Positions 8,588-17,446 of a stretch of 64,000 nt of DNA are shown piece by piece. Source of the stretch: Caproicibacterium argilliputei (GTDB lineage Bacteria; Bacillota; Clostridia; Oscillospirales; Acutalibacteraceae). The notes under the pieces were generated by a model. The model was given only the letters and a program-made list of their open reading frames with translations, did no database searches and was not told where the DNA came from. The stretch spans positions 1,116,001-1,180,000 of the forward strand of contig NZ_CP135996.1 of assembly GCF_029211325.2 (NCBI RefSeq), read 5' to 3'. Position 1 is the first letter of the stretch; every line of letters begins with the position of its first letter. Position numbers and translations under genes: made by a program.

Positions 8588-10252
8588 GTGACAGACATCG
8601 AAATCGCCCGACAGGCGAACAGAAAGCCAATCACGGAGATTGCCGCTGCACTTGGCGTTCAGGATGAGGAACTGGAACCCTATGGGCGCTATAAGGCAAA
8701 GCTGAACCAATCCTTATTCGACCGGCTTGCAGACGTGCCGGATGGAAAACTGGTGCTTGTAACAGCCATTAACCCCACCCCCGCGGGCGAGGGCAAAACC
8801 ACCACCAGCGTTGGTCTGGGGCAGGCCATGGCGAAAATCGGGAAAAAGGCCGTTGTGGCTCTGCGGGAGCCGAGCCTCGGGCCGGTGTTCGGCATTAAGG
8901 GCGGCGCTGCCGGCGGCGGTTATGCACAGGTAGTGCCCATGGAGGACATCAACCTGCACTTCACAGGCGATATGCACGCCATCACAGCGGCAAACAACCT
9001 GCTGTGCGCCATGCTGGACAACCACATTCATCAGGGCAATGCGCTCAAAATCGATACGCGCCGCATCTTGATTTCCCGCTGCATGGACATGAACGACCGC
9101 GCGCTGCGCAGTGTTGTGGTTGGTTTGGGCGGCAAGCCGAACGGCTTCGTGCGGGAAGATGGCTTCTGTATTACTGTGGCAAGCGAGGTCATGGCTATTT
9201 TCTGCCTTGCTGAAAATCTTCATGACTTAAAAGAGCGTCTGGGTAAAATCTTGGTGGCGTACTCCACGGAGGGGGAGCCGGTTTATGCCAAAGACCTGCA
9301 CGCACAGGGCGCCATGGCCGCGCTGCTGAAAGACGCGATTAACCCCAATCTGGTACAGACGCTGGAAAACACACCAGCGATTATGCATGGCGGCCCCTTT
9401 GCAAACATCGCGCATGGGTGCAACAGCGTGCGAGCAACCCGCATTGCGCTCAAGCTTGCCGACTACTGCATTACGGAGGCAGGCTTCGGCAGCGACCTCG
9501 GTGCGGAAAAGTTTTTGGACATCAAGTGCCGCTTGGCTGGTCTTACGCCTGCGGCGATTGTCTTGGTAGCAACGGCGCGCGCGCTGAAGTACAACGGCGG
9601 CGTGCCAAAAGCCGAAACAGCCGCGCCCAATCCGGAAGCGCTGAAAAAAGGCATTGTGAACCTCGGCGCGCACATTGAAAATATGCGCAGCTACGGGGTG
9701 CCGGTGGTTGTTGCCATCAACCGGTTTGAAACGGACTCTGTGGAGGAACTGCAGTACATCGAGCATTACTGCCGCGAGCAGGGAGCGGAATTTGCGCTTT
9801 CTGAAGTTTTCGCCAAAGGCGGCGAGGGCGGAATCGAGCTCGCGAAAAAAGTAACAGCGGCCTGCGAGCAGGACAACAGCTTCCACTGCCTGTATCCGGA
9901 CAGCAGCACCATTGCAGAGAAAATCGAGCGGATTGCCACGGAAATCTATGGTGCCAAGGATGTAGCTTATGCGCCGAAAGCGAAAAAGGCACTGAAAGAA
10001 ATCGCGGCACTCGGTGGCGGAAGCTTGCCGGTCTGTATCGCCAAAACGCAGTACAGCCTTTCGGATGACGCTTCCCTGTTGGGCCGCCCGCAGGGCTTCA
10101 CGCTGCATATCCGTGACCTGAAGCTTTCCAGCGGCGCAGGCTTTGTGGTGGCCTATGCGGGGAATGTGATGGTCATGCCGGGACTGCCCAGGGTGCCCTC
10201 TGCCGAAAATATCGATGTGACGGATGACGGCCGCATTACGGGACTGTTTTAA
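8588..10252 (+). CDS. fhs: Formate-tetrahydrofolate ligase
   Basis: 554 aa. It makes 10-formyl-THF from formate, THF and ATP, supplying C1 units for purine synthesis and the Wood-Ljungdahl methyl branch. Hallmarks are the N-terminal PLP-independent P-loop [10 protein letters not shown], the [19 protein letters not shown] motif, and PVVVAINRF. The GTG at 8588 is used because AAGGAGGG is 8 bp upstream; the open frame reaches back to 8555. The downstream tsaE starts 1 bp after its stop. Confidence 0.97.
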   Translation: MTDIEIARQANRKPITEIAAALGVQDEELEPYGRYKAKLNQSLFDRLADVPDGKLVLVTAINPTPAGEGKTTTSVGLGQAMAKIGKKAVVALREPSLGPVFGIKGGAAGGGYAQVVPMEDINLHFTGDMHAITAANNLLCAMLDNHIHQGNALKIDTRRILISRCMDMNDRALRSVVVGLGGKPNGFVREDGFCITVASEVMAIFCLAENLHDLKERLGKILVAYSTEGEPVYAKDLHAQGAMAALLKDAINPNLVQTLENTPAIMHGGPFANIAHGCNSVRATRIALKLADYCITEAGFGSDLGAEKFLDIKCRLAGLTPAAIVLVATARALKYNGGVPKAETAAPNPEALKKGIVNLGAHIENMRSYGVPVVVAINRFETDSVEELQYIEHYCREQGAEFALSEVFAKGGEGGIELAKKVTAACEQDNSFHCLYPDSSTIAEKIERIATEIYGAKDVAYAPKAKKALKEIAALGGGSLPVCIAKTQYSLSDDASLLGRPQGFTLHIRDLKLSSGAGFVVAYAGNVMVMPGLPRVPSAENIDVTDDGRITGLF

Positions 10253-10253
10253 A

Positions 10254-10703
10254 ATGAAAAAGACAATTTTGACGAACAGTGCCGCACAGACAGAAGCGCT
10301 GGGTGAGCGCCTTGCGCAGAACCTGCAGGGCGGGGAAGTGCTTGCCCTGTTCGGCTCGATGGGCATGGGAAAAACCGCCTTTACGCGCGGACTTGCTGCC
10401 GGACTGGGCATCCGAGAGGGCATCTCCAGCCCGACCTTTGCGCTGGTGCACGTTTATGACGGCGGTCGGCTGCCGCTGTATCATTTTGATATGTACCGTG
10501 TGGAGGGGTGGGATGACCTCTCCTCGACCGGTTATTTTGATTATCTGGAAGACGGCGGCGTTCTGGTGATTGAGTGGAGCGAGAATATTGAAGCTGCGCT
10601 GCCGCCCGAAGCGGTGCGAATCACTTTTGCGCGCGGCAGCGGGGACGATGAACGTGTGATTACGGTGGAAGCGCCGGATGCGGCGTTTCCACAAACTCTG
10701 TAA
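10254..10703 (+). CDS. tsaE: tRNA threonylcarbamoyladenosine biosynthesis ATPase TsaE
   Basis: 149 aa. P-loop ATPase required with TsaB, TsaD and TsaC for t6A37 formation on ANN-decoding tRNAs. Walker A is GSMGMGKT, with ISSPTFALVHVY and YHFDMYR motifs, and the VIEWSEN segment near the C-terminus. The start ATG follows the fhs stop by 1 bp. Next gene is tsaB. Confidence 0.95.
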   Translation: MKKTILTNSAAQTEALGERLAQNLQGGEVLALFGSMGMGKTAFTRGLAAGLGIREGISSPTFALVHVYDGGRLPLYHFDMYRVEGWDDLSSTGYFDYLEDGGVLVIEWSENIEAALPPEAVRITFARGSGDDERVITVEAPDAAFPQTL

Positions 10704-10717
10704 GCAAGGAAGTTACT

Positions 10718-11413
10718 ATGAAGATATTAGCGATTGACTGCTCTGCCGGGGCAGCCTCCGCCTGCGTCTGGCAGGATGGGAAAGTGCTGGGAGAGTGCTA
10801 TACCAATGTGAAGCTGACACACAGCCAGACACTGATGCCGATGCTCTGCGGCATTTTGGAGTATGCAAAAGTGGAACTGCCGCAGATTGACGTCTTTGCG
10901 GTTACGGCAGGGCCGGGTTCCTTTACCGGTGTGCGCATTGGTGTGGCAAGTGTCAAGGGCATGGCATTTGCACAGGGAAAGCCCTGCGCTGGTGTTTCCA
11001 CCTTGGAAGCCATGGCGGAAAACCTGCGGGTTCTGGACTGCACGGCTTGCTGTGTGATGGATGCCCGCTGCGGGCAGGTTTACAATGCAATGTTTGCTGT
11101 CAAAAACGGCGTGGTGCACCGCCTGACGCCGGACCGTGCGCTGTCGATAGAGGAACTGGCACAGGAATGTGCCGGCTGCAGCACGCCGGTGGTTCTGGTG
11201 GGGGACGGCGCGCAGCTCTGTGCGGAGTCGGCGGCATTTGCCGCAGTGGATGTCCGACTTGCGCCGGAACCAATCCGCTTTCAGCGTGCTTGCGGTGCGG
11301 CTGTTTGCGCCGCCCGTGCGGCAGAAGCGGGAAAGCTGCTTTCAGCGGAAGAGCTGCTGCCGGTCTATCTGCGCCCGCCGCAGGCACAACGCTCTTTGAA
11401 AAGGAAGCACTGA
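10718..11413 (+). CDS. tsaB: tRNA threonylcarbamoyladenosine biosynthesis protein TsaB
   Basis: 231 aa. ASKHA-fold partner of TsaD in t6A synthesis. The sequence opens ILAIDCSAGAASACVW, then HSQTLMPML and the conserved GPGSFTGVRIGVASVKGMA. AAGGAAG precedes the ATG. In many Firmicutes tsaD or rimI follows; here a methyltransferase gene follows instead, and a divergent Kae1-like gene lies 19 kb away. Confidence 0.95.
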   Translation: MKILAIDCSAGAASACVWQDGKVLGECYTNVKLTHSQTLMPMLCGILEYAKVELPQIDVFAVTAGPGSFTGVRIGVASVKGMAFAQGKPCAGVSTLEAMAENLRVLDCTACCVMDARCGQVYNAMFAVKNGVVHRLTPDRALSIEELAQECAGCSTPVVLVGDGAQLCAESAAFAAVDVRLAPEPIRFQRACGAAVCAARAAEAGKLLSAEELLPVYLRPPQAQRSLKRKH

Positions 11414-11437
11414 ATCAAGGGAAAGAAGGTGTGTGAA

Positions 11438-12208
11438 TTGGAAAAATGGAATTCAACGCAGTATCTGAAGTTTCAGGCAGAACGAACGCAGCCGTCAATC
11501 GATTTGGTAAAGCGGCTTTCCGTGGAAAATCCGAAGCGGATTGTGGATATCGGCTGCGGTCCCGGAAACAGTACGGCAGTGCTGCAGCAGAAATATCCGC
11601 AGGCGGAAATCATCGGTGTGGACAGTTCGCCGGAAATGCTGGCGACCGCGGCAAAAGCGCACCCGGAGCTCTCGTTTCAGCTTTGTGATGTAGGTGCGGA
11701 TTTGTCCGCACTTGGCGGCGGATTTGACATTGTGTTTTCGAACGCCTGCATTCAGTGGGTGCCCGACCATTCGAAGCTGCTGAAAAACCTGCTGGGTCTG
11801 CTGCGTTCGGGCGGCGTGCTTGCCGTACAGATTCCTGTTAATCAAGGGGAGCCGATTCATCAGATTATCATGCATTTGGTGGGAAGTGCAAAATGGAAAC
11901 CAAAATTTCGGCATCCGCGCATTTTTTACACGCTGTCTGCAGAAGCCTATTTTGATATCCTTGCATCGTGCGCGGCAGATTTTACGATGTGGCAGACGAC
12001 GTATTTTCACCGTATGCAGTCTCACGAGGCCATTTTAGAATGGTATCGCGGCACAGGACTGCGCCCGTATCTGTGTGAACTGCCGGAAGCCGAGCAGGTA
12101 GAACTGGAAAGTGAAGTTTTGGCGCAGGTGCGCAAAGCGTATCCGGTACAGCAAAACGGCGAAGTTATTTTTCGCTTTCCGCGTTTGTTCTTTACCGCCG
12201 TGCGGTAA
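11438..12208 (+). CDS. Trans-aconitate 2-methyltransferase-like SAM methyltransferase
   Basis: 256 aa, class I SAM-dependent methyltransferase. SAM motif I is VDIGCGPGNST, followed by IGVDSSPEML and an ACIQWVPDH segment. The order WNSTQYLKFQAERTQPS at the N-terminus, TTYFHRMQSHEAI and GTGLRPYL towards the end matches the trans-aconitate methyltransferase (Tam) family closely. The TTG start (11438) is preferred over GTG 11429 because AGAAGG is 8 bp upstream and the protein then begins MEKWN as in Tam. Substrate is inferred only from family resemblance. Confidence 0.78.
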   Translation: MEKWNSTQYLKFQAERTQPSIDLVKRLSVENPKRIVDIGCGPGNSTAVLQQKYPQAEIIGVDSSPEMLATAAKAHPELSFQLCDVGADLSALGGGFDIVFSNACIQWVPDHSKLLKNLLGLLRSGGVLAVQIPVNQGEPIHQIIMHLVGSAKWKPKFRHPRIFYTLSAEAYFDILASCAADFTMWQTTYFHRMQSHEAILEWYRGTGLRPYLCELPEAEQVELESEVLAQVRKAYPVQQNGEVIFRFPRLFFTAVR

Positions 12209-12264
12209 GCGCGTTTTTCGGTATAAATCGTCAAATTTTATCGTTGGAATATGGAGGTATGAAT

Positions 12265-12708
12265 ATGTTGGCAATTGGTTGCGACCATGGTGGATTTCAG
12301 CTAAAAAAAGTGATTGAGTCTTATTTGGACAGTCGGCAGATTGCGTATCAGGATTTTGGTACGGACAATGAGGAAAGTGTGGACTATCCGCCCATCGCGG
12401 CAAAGGTTGCACACAGCGTGGCAGAAGGCAAGTGCGACCGTGCCATTTTGTGCTGCGGTACGGGTATCGGGATGTCGATTGCCGCGAATAAAGTCAAGGG
12501 AATCCGCGCGGCAGCCTGTACAGAAGCGTACAGTACCGAGATGACCCGCCGGCACAACAACTGCAACTGCCTTTGCCTGGGCGGGCGGGTGCTGAATGCA
12601 GAGCAGGCCGTGGAGCTTGTGGGAATCTATTTGGATACTCCCTTTGAGGGCGGCCGTCACCAGCGCCGTCTGGACGAAATTACGCAAATCGAGAATGGGG
12701 AGCTGTGA
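12265..12708 (+). CDS. rpiB: Ribose-5-phosphate isomerase B
   Basis: 147 aa. Interconverts ribose-5-P and ribulose-5-P, feeding PRPP for nucleotide synthesis. The signature includes [11 protein letters not shown] at the N-terminus, the catalytic Cys-containing [16 protein letters not shown], and [14 protein letters not shown]. Of two ATGs, 12265 has the better spacing (7 bp) from GGAGG at 12253-12257. Upp, a PRPP-using enzyme, follows. Confidence 0.95.
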   Translation: MLAIGCDHGGFQLKKVIESYLDSRQIAYQDFGTDNEESVDYPPIAAKVAHSVAEGKCDRAILCCGTGIGMSIAANKVKGIRAAACTEAYSTEMTRRHNNCNCLCLGGRVLNAEQAVELVGIYLDTPFEGGRHQRRLDEITQIENGEL

Positions 12709-12724
12709 GCAGCTCCTTTCTTTT
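12699..12724 (+). terminator. Hairpin with T-rich tail between rpiB and upp
   Basis: GGAGCTG (12699-12705) pairs with CAGCTCC (12710-12716) across the rpiB stop codon and is followed by TTTCTTTT, immediately before the GGAGG that serves upp. It may attenuate or partly terminate expression of upp. Confidence 0.5.
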
Positions 12725-12737
12725 GGAGGATAAGAAA

Positions 12738-13376
12738 ATGCAGGAACAGAAAAACGTATTTGTTATGGACCACCCGCTGATTCAGCACAAACTGACCTAT
12801 CTGCGCAACAAAGATACCGGCAGTAAGGACTTCCGCCAGCTGGTCAGTGAGATTGCCATGCTGGAGTGCTACGAGGCAACACGTGATTTGCCGCTTGAAG
12901 AGGTGCAGACCGAAACACCGGTTGCAGCAGCTACGACCAAAGTGCTCGCGGGGCGTAAGCTTGCGTTTGTGCCGATCTTGCGTGCGGGGCTTGGCATGGT
13001 GGACGGCGTGCTTTCCATGGTGCCGGCTGCAAAGGTGGGCCATATCGGTCTTTACCGCGACCCAAAGACGCTTGCACCGGTGGAGTATTACAGCAAGCTG
13101 CCCAGTGACATTGAAAAGCGTGAAGTCATTGTGCTGGATCCGATGCTGGCAACCGGCGGTTCCGGCATTGACGCGGTGACCATCATTAAGCGCAGCCACC
13201 CCAAATGCATTAAGTTCATGTGCATCATTGCGGCGCCGGAGGGTGTAAAGGCATTTACCAGCGCCCATCCGGATGTCAAGCTGTACTGTGCCGCGGTGGA
13301 TGACCACCTGAACGAACACGGGTACATTGTTCCCGGCCTTGGGGACGCGGGAGACCGTATTTTCGGCACTTTATAA
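12738..13376 (+). CDS. upp: Uracil phosphoribosyltransferase
   Basis: 212 aa. Pyrimidine salvage enzyme converting uracil and PRPP to UMP. It has the PRPP-binding [15 protein letters not shown] loop, [13 protein letters not shown], and the C-terminal PGLGDAGDR. The start follows GGAGGATAAGAAA. It is last in the fhs-to-upp run and ends at a strong terminator. Confidence 0.97.
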   Translation: MQEQKNVFVMDHPLIQHKLTYLRNKDTGSKDFRQLVSEIAMLECYEATRDLPLEEVQTETPVAAATTKVLAGRKLAFVPILRAGLGMVDGVLSMVPAAKVGHIGLYRDPKTLAPVEYYSKLPSDIEKREVIVLDPMLATGGSGIDAVTIIKRSHPKCIKFMCIIAAPEGVKAFTSAHPDVKLYCAAVDDHLNEHGYIVPGLGDAGDRIFGTL

Positions 13377-13400
13377 GGTGTAAAGAAAATTTATTTACAA

Positions 13401-13443
13401 ATGCGTCTGTAAAGCTTTTTACAAGTGCAGACGTATTTTTTTG
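13401..13443 (+). terminator. Intrinsic terminator after upp
   Basis: ATGCGTCTG (13401-13409) pairs with CAGACGTAT (13428-13436), followed by a run of seven Ts; the loop holds a smaller hairpin. Confidence 0.8.
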
Positions 13444-13472
13444 TATTTTGCGTTTTGCAGAGGAGGAAAAGA

Positions 13473-14068
13473 ATGCCGGTCAGCAGAACGAAAAACCGAA
13501 AGTCAGCCGCACAACTGGAGCAGATGATGCGCCGCGCGTGCCCAACAGATTCGCGGGGCAAAGTTTGGCTTTCCCGGGCAGCCTGAGAAACAGGGAACAG
13601 ACTGGTTCTCTGTTTCTCAGGGGATGCTGCAGGATGCATATTCGGATGCGGAGTGCTTTGCGATTCCGCTGGGTGTTTCCGAACGGGAATTATCGGCGCT
13701 CCTGAAACGTCACTGTGTCTATTTCGCAGAAGCGACACAACCGCATCTGGTACATTGGAACCTGTGGGCAGGCAACATTTTTGTGCAGGAAAGACGTGTC
13801 ACCGGGCTGATTGACTTCGAGCAAAGTATGTGGGCGGACATTTTGATGGAAACAGGCTTTCGCACCAGTCAGCAGAACGCCGCATTTCTGCGCGGCTATG
13901 GGCAGGTTACCTTTTACCAGAGAGGAGCAGGTGTGGATTCTGCGATAGGATGCTTATTTGTATCTTCTGAACCGCTTAGAGTGTGATTACCGCGGATACG
14001 AAACGCGGGAAATGTTTGACTGGGCAGGACAAATGCTGCAGAAAACAGTACAGAGCCCGCGGAACGTT
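13473..14068 (+). pseudogene. Decayed aminoglycoside phosphotransferase (APH) family gene
   Basis: Remnants of one APH-family kinase are spread over three frames. Frame of 13473: a good AGGAGG and a start reading MPVSRTKNRKSAAQLEQMMR, like the family N-terminus. Frame of 13624 (open from about 13528): RGAKFGFPGQPEKQGTDW, then the Brenner-type LVHWNLWAGNIFV and GLIDFEQSMW metal-binding motif. Frame from 13922: EEQVWILR, an in-frame TAG, then YLYLLNRLECDYRGYETR. About 120 residues between the N-terminal piece and the kinase C-lobe are missing, so ATP-binding residues are absent. It cannot make a functional enzyme. Confidence 0.82.
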
Positions 14069-14102
14069 AAAAAACCGGAAGCATTGCTGCTTTCGGTTTT
14101 TT
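14069..14102. terminator. Bidirectional terminator between the APH pseudogene and pglX-like gene
   Basis: AAAACCGGAAGCA (14071-14083) pairs with TGCTTTCGGTTTT (14088-14100) around loop TTGC, flanked by A- and T-runs on the two sides. Confidence 0.75.
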
Positions 14103-14126
14103 GTATCTATGCTGTTGTTGTCAAAC

Positions 14127-17100
14127 TCAGCGAATGCTGCGCAGGATGGCCTGCAGTTTTGCAAAATTCGCAGGAATACCGTCATTGCGGTCAAAGACCG
14201 GCGGATGTGCAGCAAGTGCCTGCAGCTTCTTTTCTTTCGGTGAAAGCGTGGCGAGAAAGCGAACCGCAGCGGTCAGGTTACTGTGGTAGTACAGCAGCGC
14301 GGGCTTGCCGCAGCAGGTCTGCCAGTAGATCGGGCGCTTGCGGTACAGCTGGCAGTGGCTGCGGAAAAAGGTGCGGGTAAACCAACGCTTGAGTACATAG
14401 GCGGTGGTTCCTTTGCCTAAGAGGGGCGCGAGGGCGTCAGCGGCGCCCTGCCCGAAGCGCGCCTCCAGAAATTCCGTAAAAAGACGCGGTGCTTCTTCCA
14501 GCAGAAGCACCGGACGGTCTTGCGGCGGCCGCCAGAACGTGCACGGAAAACGTCCGAAAAATACACCGACGAAAAAGGACAGCAGTGTTTGAGCGTCCCG
14601 CTGCGGGTCAGCCGGCGTAACAGAAAGGTCGTCCGGCGCTGTCTTGACCGGCGCGCCGGTACCGTAAAGCGTGGCGAAGTGCCGGTTAATGGCTTCTTCG
14701 TTCGTCTGCAGCTTTTGGCAGCGGGTATTGGCTGTTTTTCGGCGGCTTTCCAAAGCTTGCTCCAGCGTGCTGCCCGCTGCCTGCAGCAGCGGATGACCGA
14801 TAAAGTTCCAGCTGGTTTCGTTTTCATCCCAGTCTTCACGGCAGAGGGCAACAGCCTCCGCCACCAGTTTCTCGATGCCAGAGCGGTCTTTAGCCTCCAG
14901 AATCGGCAGGCGGGAGATGTCCCCAACCTGGCAGTTCAGCGTTGGATTCAGTACCTGCAGCAGTTCGAAAGCGGTCGAGCTGCCCAGAAAGCCGAGTCGG
15001 TACAGCCGGTCTTCCGGCTTCGGAAATAGGGAGGAGCCGGCAATGTCAAACACAAATCCGGCGGGGTATGCGCGCACGCTGAATTTGCTGGAACTGACGA
15101 ATCCCCAACTCAGGCTTTCCTGAAAGTAATGCTGCCGCCCGGGCATGGCGGCACTTTGTCCGCTTTTCACGCGATAGTTGCGGATTTCCGCGCCGAAATC
15201 CGCAAAGTCCACCACCCACTCCTGGTTGCCGTACCATTTGCGGTAAGCGCCGCCTTTGTTATAGGGAAACCAACGGCACAAGCTCTTGCGGCAGTCCGGC
15301 TCTCCGGTGCAGGAGAAATCAATGTTGTCGGGTTCCACTTCCCACCAAAGGCGCAGAAAGCGTTGGTTGCTGCAGGTGAACAGCCCGTTGCAGATGGCAG
15401 TGTCCGCTCCAAGCGGACGCCCCTGCCGGAACACGCGCGCAATGCTGCCGCCGGCCCAGTACGCAAAGGGGCTGTCGGGAATCTGCCGGAAATCGGAAAG
15501 CCGGGCTTCATAGTCCCACGTGCTGCCGGGATGGGCGGCGGCCTGCGCGACCCGGCGACCCATCTCTACCATGCCGCCGGAAAAGCCGGTGAGCTTCAGG
15601 TATCGCCCGGGGTCCTCTTCTTTTTTGTTTTGCAGAACAAAGGTGCACACCGGCACAGTGGCTTCTTCAAAGGCGGAGTATTCTAACTGCACCAGAGAGG
15701 AAACGGACTTTTTATCCGCCAAAAAGCGACGCAGATGCACATAACTTTTAATGAACATCCAGACAAACGGCGTCATAAAGCCGCAGTATCCGTTCGGTTT
15801 GCAGAAGTCGAAGTTCCGTACCATAAAAACGGCGAACAGGTCGTTGTTGTATTTCGGCCAGTTGGCATCCACAAATTTTCGCAGCGGCTTTGCCATGTGG
15901 TTCAGGTACGGCGGATTTGTGACCACGGCGTCATAGGTTCCGGCAAGGATGCCGGTCTGCTGAAAAAGCGGTTCCAACTGCTCCAGCACCTTCCGTCGTG
16001 CTTCCATTTTAAACAGATTGCCCGGCCAGGATTCTTGACGAATTTCCGCAAAGCGCGCCTGCAGCAGGGCGCTGTCCACTTTCGGCGCGTGCAGGAGCGA
16101 ACCGAATTGCTGGGCGCCGCGGTACGCGGAAACCATACGGTGCAGGTCATCCTCCAGTGCTTCACTGCCGTTTGCGGCGTAATGCAGGGTTTCCCGGGCA
16201 ATTCCTTTGCTGCCGCGCATGGCGCACAGGTGCAGCACCGGGTGCTTCCTGAGAATATCCGGACTGCAGGCGTGCGCCTTCATGAGCAGCGCAAAGGCAG
16301 TCAGTTGGCGGCTGTGGTCGTCAAGATCCAGTCCCCAGAGGTTGTGCTGCAGAATCAGCGGCGCGGCCTCTGCCGCGGAATAACCGCATTCCGCGTAGAT
16401 GTTCAGCAGCAGGTCAAATGCATACACCAGGATGTGGCCGCTGCCCATGCAGGGGTCCAGCAGGCGCAACTGGGTGGGTTCCATGACCGGGCGCGTGGTT
16501 TTCTGCGGGGTATCCAGATAGTAGGGCATCTGCGTGCGCAGGCGGCTGTCCGGACGGCTTTCCAGCCAGATGCGGCCCAGCGTGTTCTGCACCATGTACT
16601 GCACCACCCAATCGGTGGTAAAAAACTGTGTGGCAGCCGGAACATCGTGCATTTTGACCGCACCGCGGTACAAGTCGATGGCGCGGCTCTTTTCTTCCAA
16701 ATGATAATACTGATACAACCACCCAATGATTTCTACGTTGTCCCGCCAGTTGTTTTCCGGCAGTTCGTTGCGGAAAAGAAACGCCGCGCCGCGCGTGCAG
16801 TGCAGGGAAAGCAGCAGGTCGTCACAGGCAGGCGCAGGGAAAAAGTCCGGCATGGCACCGTGCAGGCGGGTGCATTCCGCCAGAACAAGACGGGTGTAAA
16901 GATCGTCGCGATCTAACGTGTCTTCGTGCCGCCGCAGCCAGTGTGCCAGAATCTCCGGCAGTTCTTCAGAGGGCGCGGGAGTCAGCACGCGCAGGGGCAG
17001 GCAGCCGTTTACCTCCAGAAAGCGAATGCCGGCAAGCTGCATAAAGAAACGGTAAGCAGCCCCCCGACACAGCGCCGCTTCACCGACCAGAGAAGCTTTG

Positions 17101-17237
17101 CGCAGCAAGAGATCCTGCTGTAGACCGGCCTCTTCTGGCAGACGCGGGCCGCGCAGAGCCTGCAGGTTAAGATGTGCTGTTTGTTCCAAATCCGCGCGGA
17201 CTTTTTGCGCCAGCGCGCGCACCGCTGCTTTTTCCAT
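14127..17237 (-). CDS. PglX-type adenine-specific DNA methyltransferase, orphan
   Basis: 1036 aa. Amino-methyltransferase motif I DPCMGSG lies at 261-267 and catalytic NPPY at 441-444, consistent with N6-adenine methylation. Preceding motif I is a helical FTTDWVVQYMVQNTLG, and after NPPY come FMTPFVWMF, LVQLEYSAFEEATVPVCTF and WFPYNKGGAYRKWYGN, the order found in BREX-1 PglX proteins. The C-terminal half is a target-recognition region ending with CQLYRKRPIYW. No brxC, pglZ, brxA, brxB or brxL gene adjoins, so this is a solitary methyltransferase. It also lacks an obvious nuclease domain. It is shorter than typical PglX (about 1150-1200 aa). Confidence 0.85.
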   Translation of the reverse strand: MEKAAVRALAQKVRADLEQTAHLNLQALRGPRLPEEAGLQQDLLLRKASLVGEAALCRGAAYRFFMQLAGIRFLEVNGCLPLRVLTPAPSEELPEILAHWLRRHEDTLDRDDLYTRLVLAECTRLHGAMPDFFPAPACDDLLLSLHCTRGAAFLFRNELPENNWRDNVEIIGWLYQYYHLEEKSRAIDLYRGAVKMHDVPAATQFFTTDWVVQYMVQNTLGRIWLESRPDSRLRTQMPYYLDTPQKTTRPVMEPTQLRLLDPCMGSGHILVYAFDLLLNIYAECGYSAAEAAPLILQHNLWGLDLDDHSRQLTAFALLMKAHACSPDILRKHPVLHLCAMRGSKGIARETLHYAANGSEALEDDLHRMVSAYRGAQQFGSLLHAPKVDSALLQARFAEIRQESWPGNLFKMEARRKVLEQLEPLFQQTGILAGTYDAVVTNPPYLNHMAKPLRKFVDANWPKYNNDLFAVFMVRNFDFCKPNGYCGFMTPFVWMFIKSYVHLRRFLADKKSVSSLVQLEYSAFEEATVPVCTFVLQNKKEEDPGRYLKLTGFSGGMVEMGRRVAQAAAHPGSTWDYEARLSDFRQIPDSPFAYWAGGSIARVFRQGRPLGADTAICNGLFTCSNQRFLRLWWEVEPDNIDFSCTGEPDCRKSLCRWFPYNKGGAYRKWYGNQEWVVDFADFGAEIRNYRVKSGQSAAMPGRQHYFQESLSWGFVSSSKFSVRAYPAGFVFDIAGSSLFPKPEDRLYRLGFLGSSTAFELLQVLNPTLNCQVGDISRLPILEAKDRSGIEKLVAEAVALCREDWDENETSWNFIGHPLLQAAGSTLEQALESRRKTANTRCQKLQTNEEAINRHFATLYGTGAPVKTAPDDLSVTPADPQRDAQTLLSFFVGVFFGRFPCTFWRPPQDRPVLLLEEAPRLFTEFLEARFGQGAADALAPLLGKGTTAYVLKRWFTRTFFRSHCQLYRKRPIYWQTCCGKPALLYYHSNLTAAVRFLATLSPKEKKLQALAAHPPVFDRNDGIPANFAKLQAILRSIR

Positions 17238-17270
17238 CCCGTTTACGCCTCATTTCGCCTGTTTCAAACT

Positions 17271-17299
17271 ATTATAGCGGAAAGCAGCCGTTTTGTCAC
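17271..17299 (-). promoter_or_regulatory. Sigma-A type promoter for the pglX-like gene
   Basis: On the minus strand GTGACA (17294-17299) and TATAAT (17271-17276) are separated by 17 bp, 34 bp upstream of the ATG. It is divergent from the wzy promoter 50 bp away. Confidence 0.75.
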
Positions 17300-17347
17300 G
17301 CACGCCGCCGCGCTGCATGATTGTGTGTATGTGCGGATATGCCAAGC

Positions 17348-17376
17348 TTGTAAATCGCGAAAAAGGATGGTATAAT
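17348..17376 (+). promoter_or_regulatory. Sigma-A type promoter for the wzy-like operon
   Basis: TTGTAA (17348-17353), 17 bp, then TATAAT (17371-17376), a near-consensus promoter about 70 bp before the gene. Confidence 0.8.
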
Positions 17377-17446
17377 AAAAAAGCTGTACAAAAATTAAAA
17401 ATCCAGATGCCCTTTTGTGCAAATCTTTTTCTTTGGGGGAATGCCC

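Noticed and set aside
14127..17237. Complete BREX system
   Set aside because: Only a PglX-like gene is present; brxA, brxB, brxC, pglZ and brxL are absent from the window.
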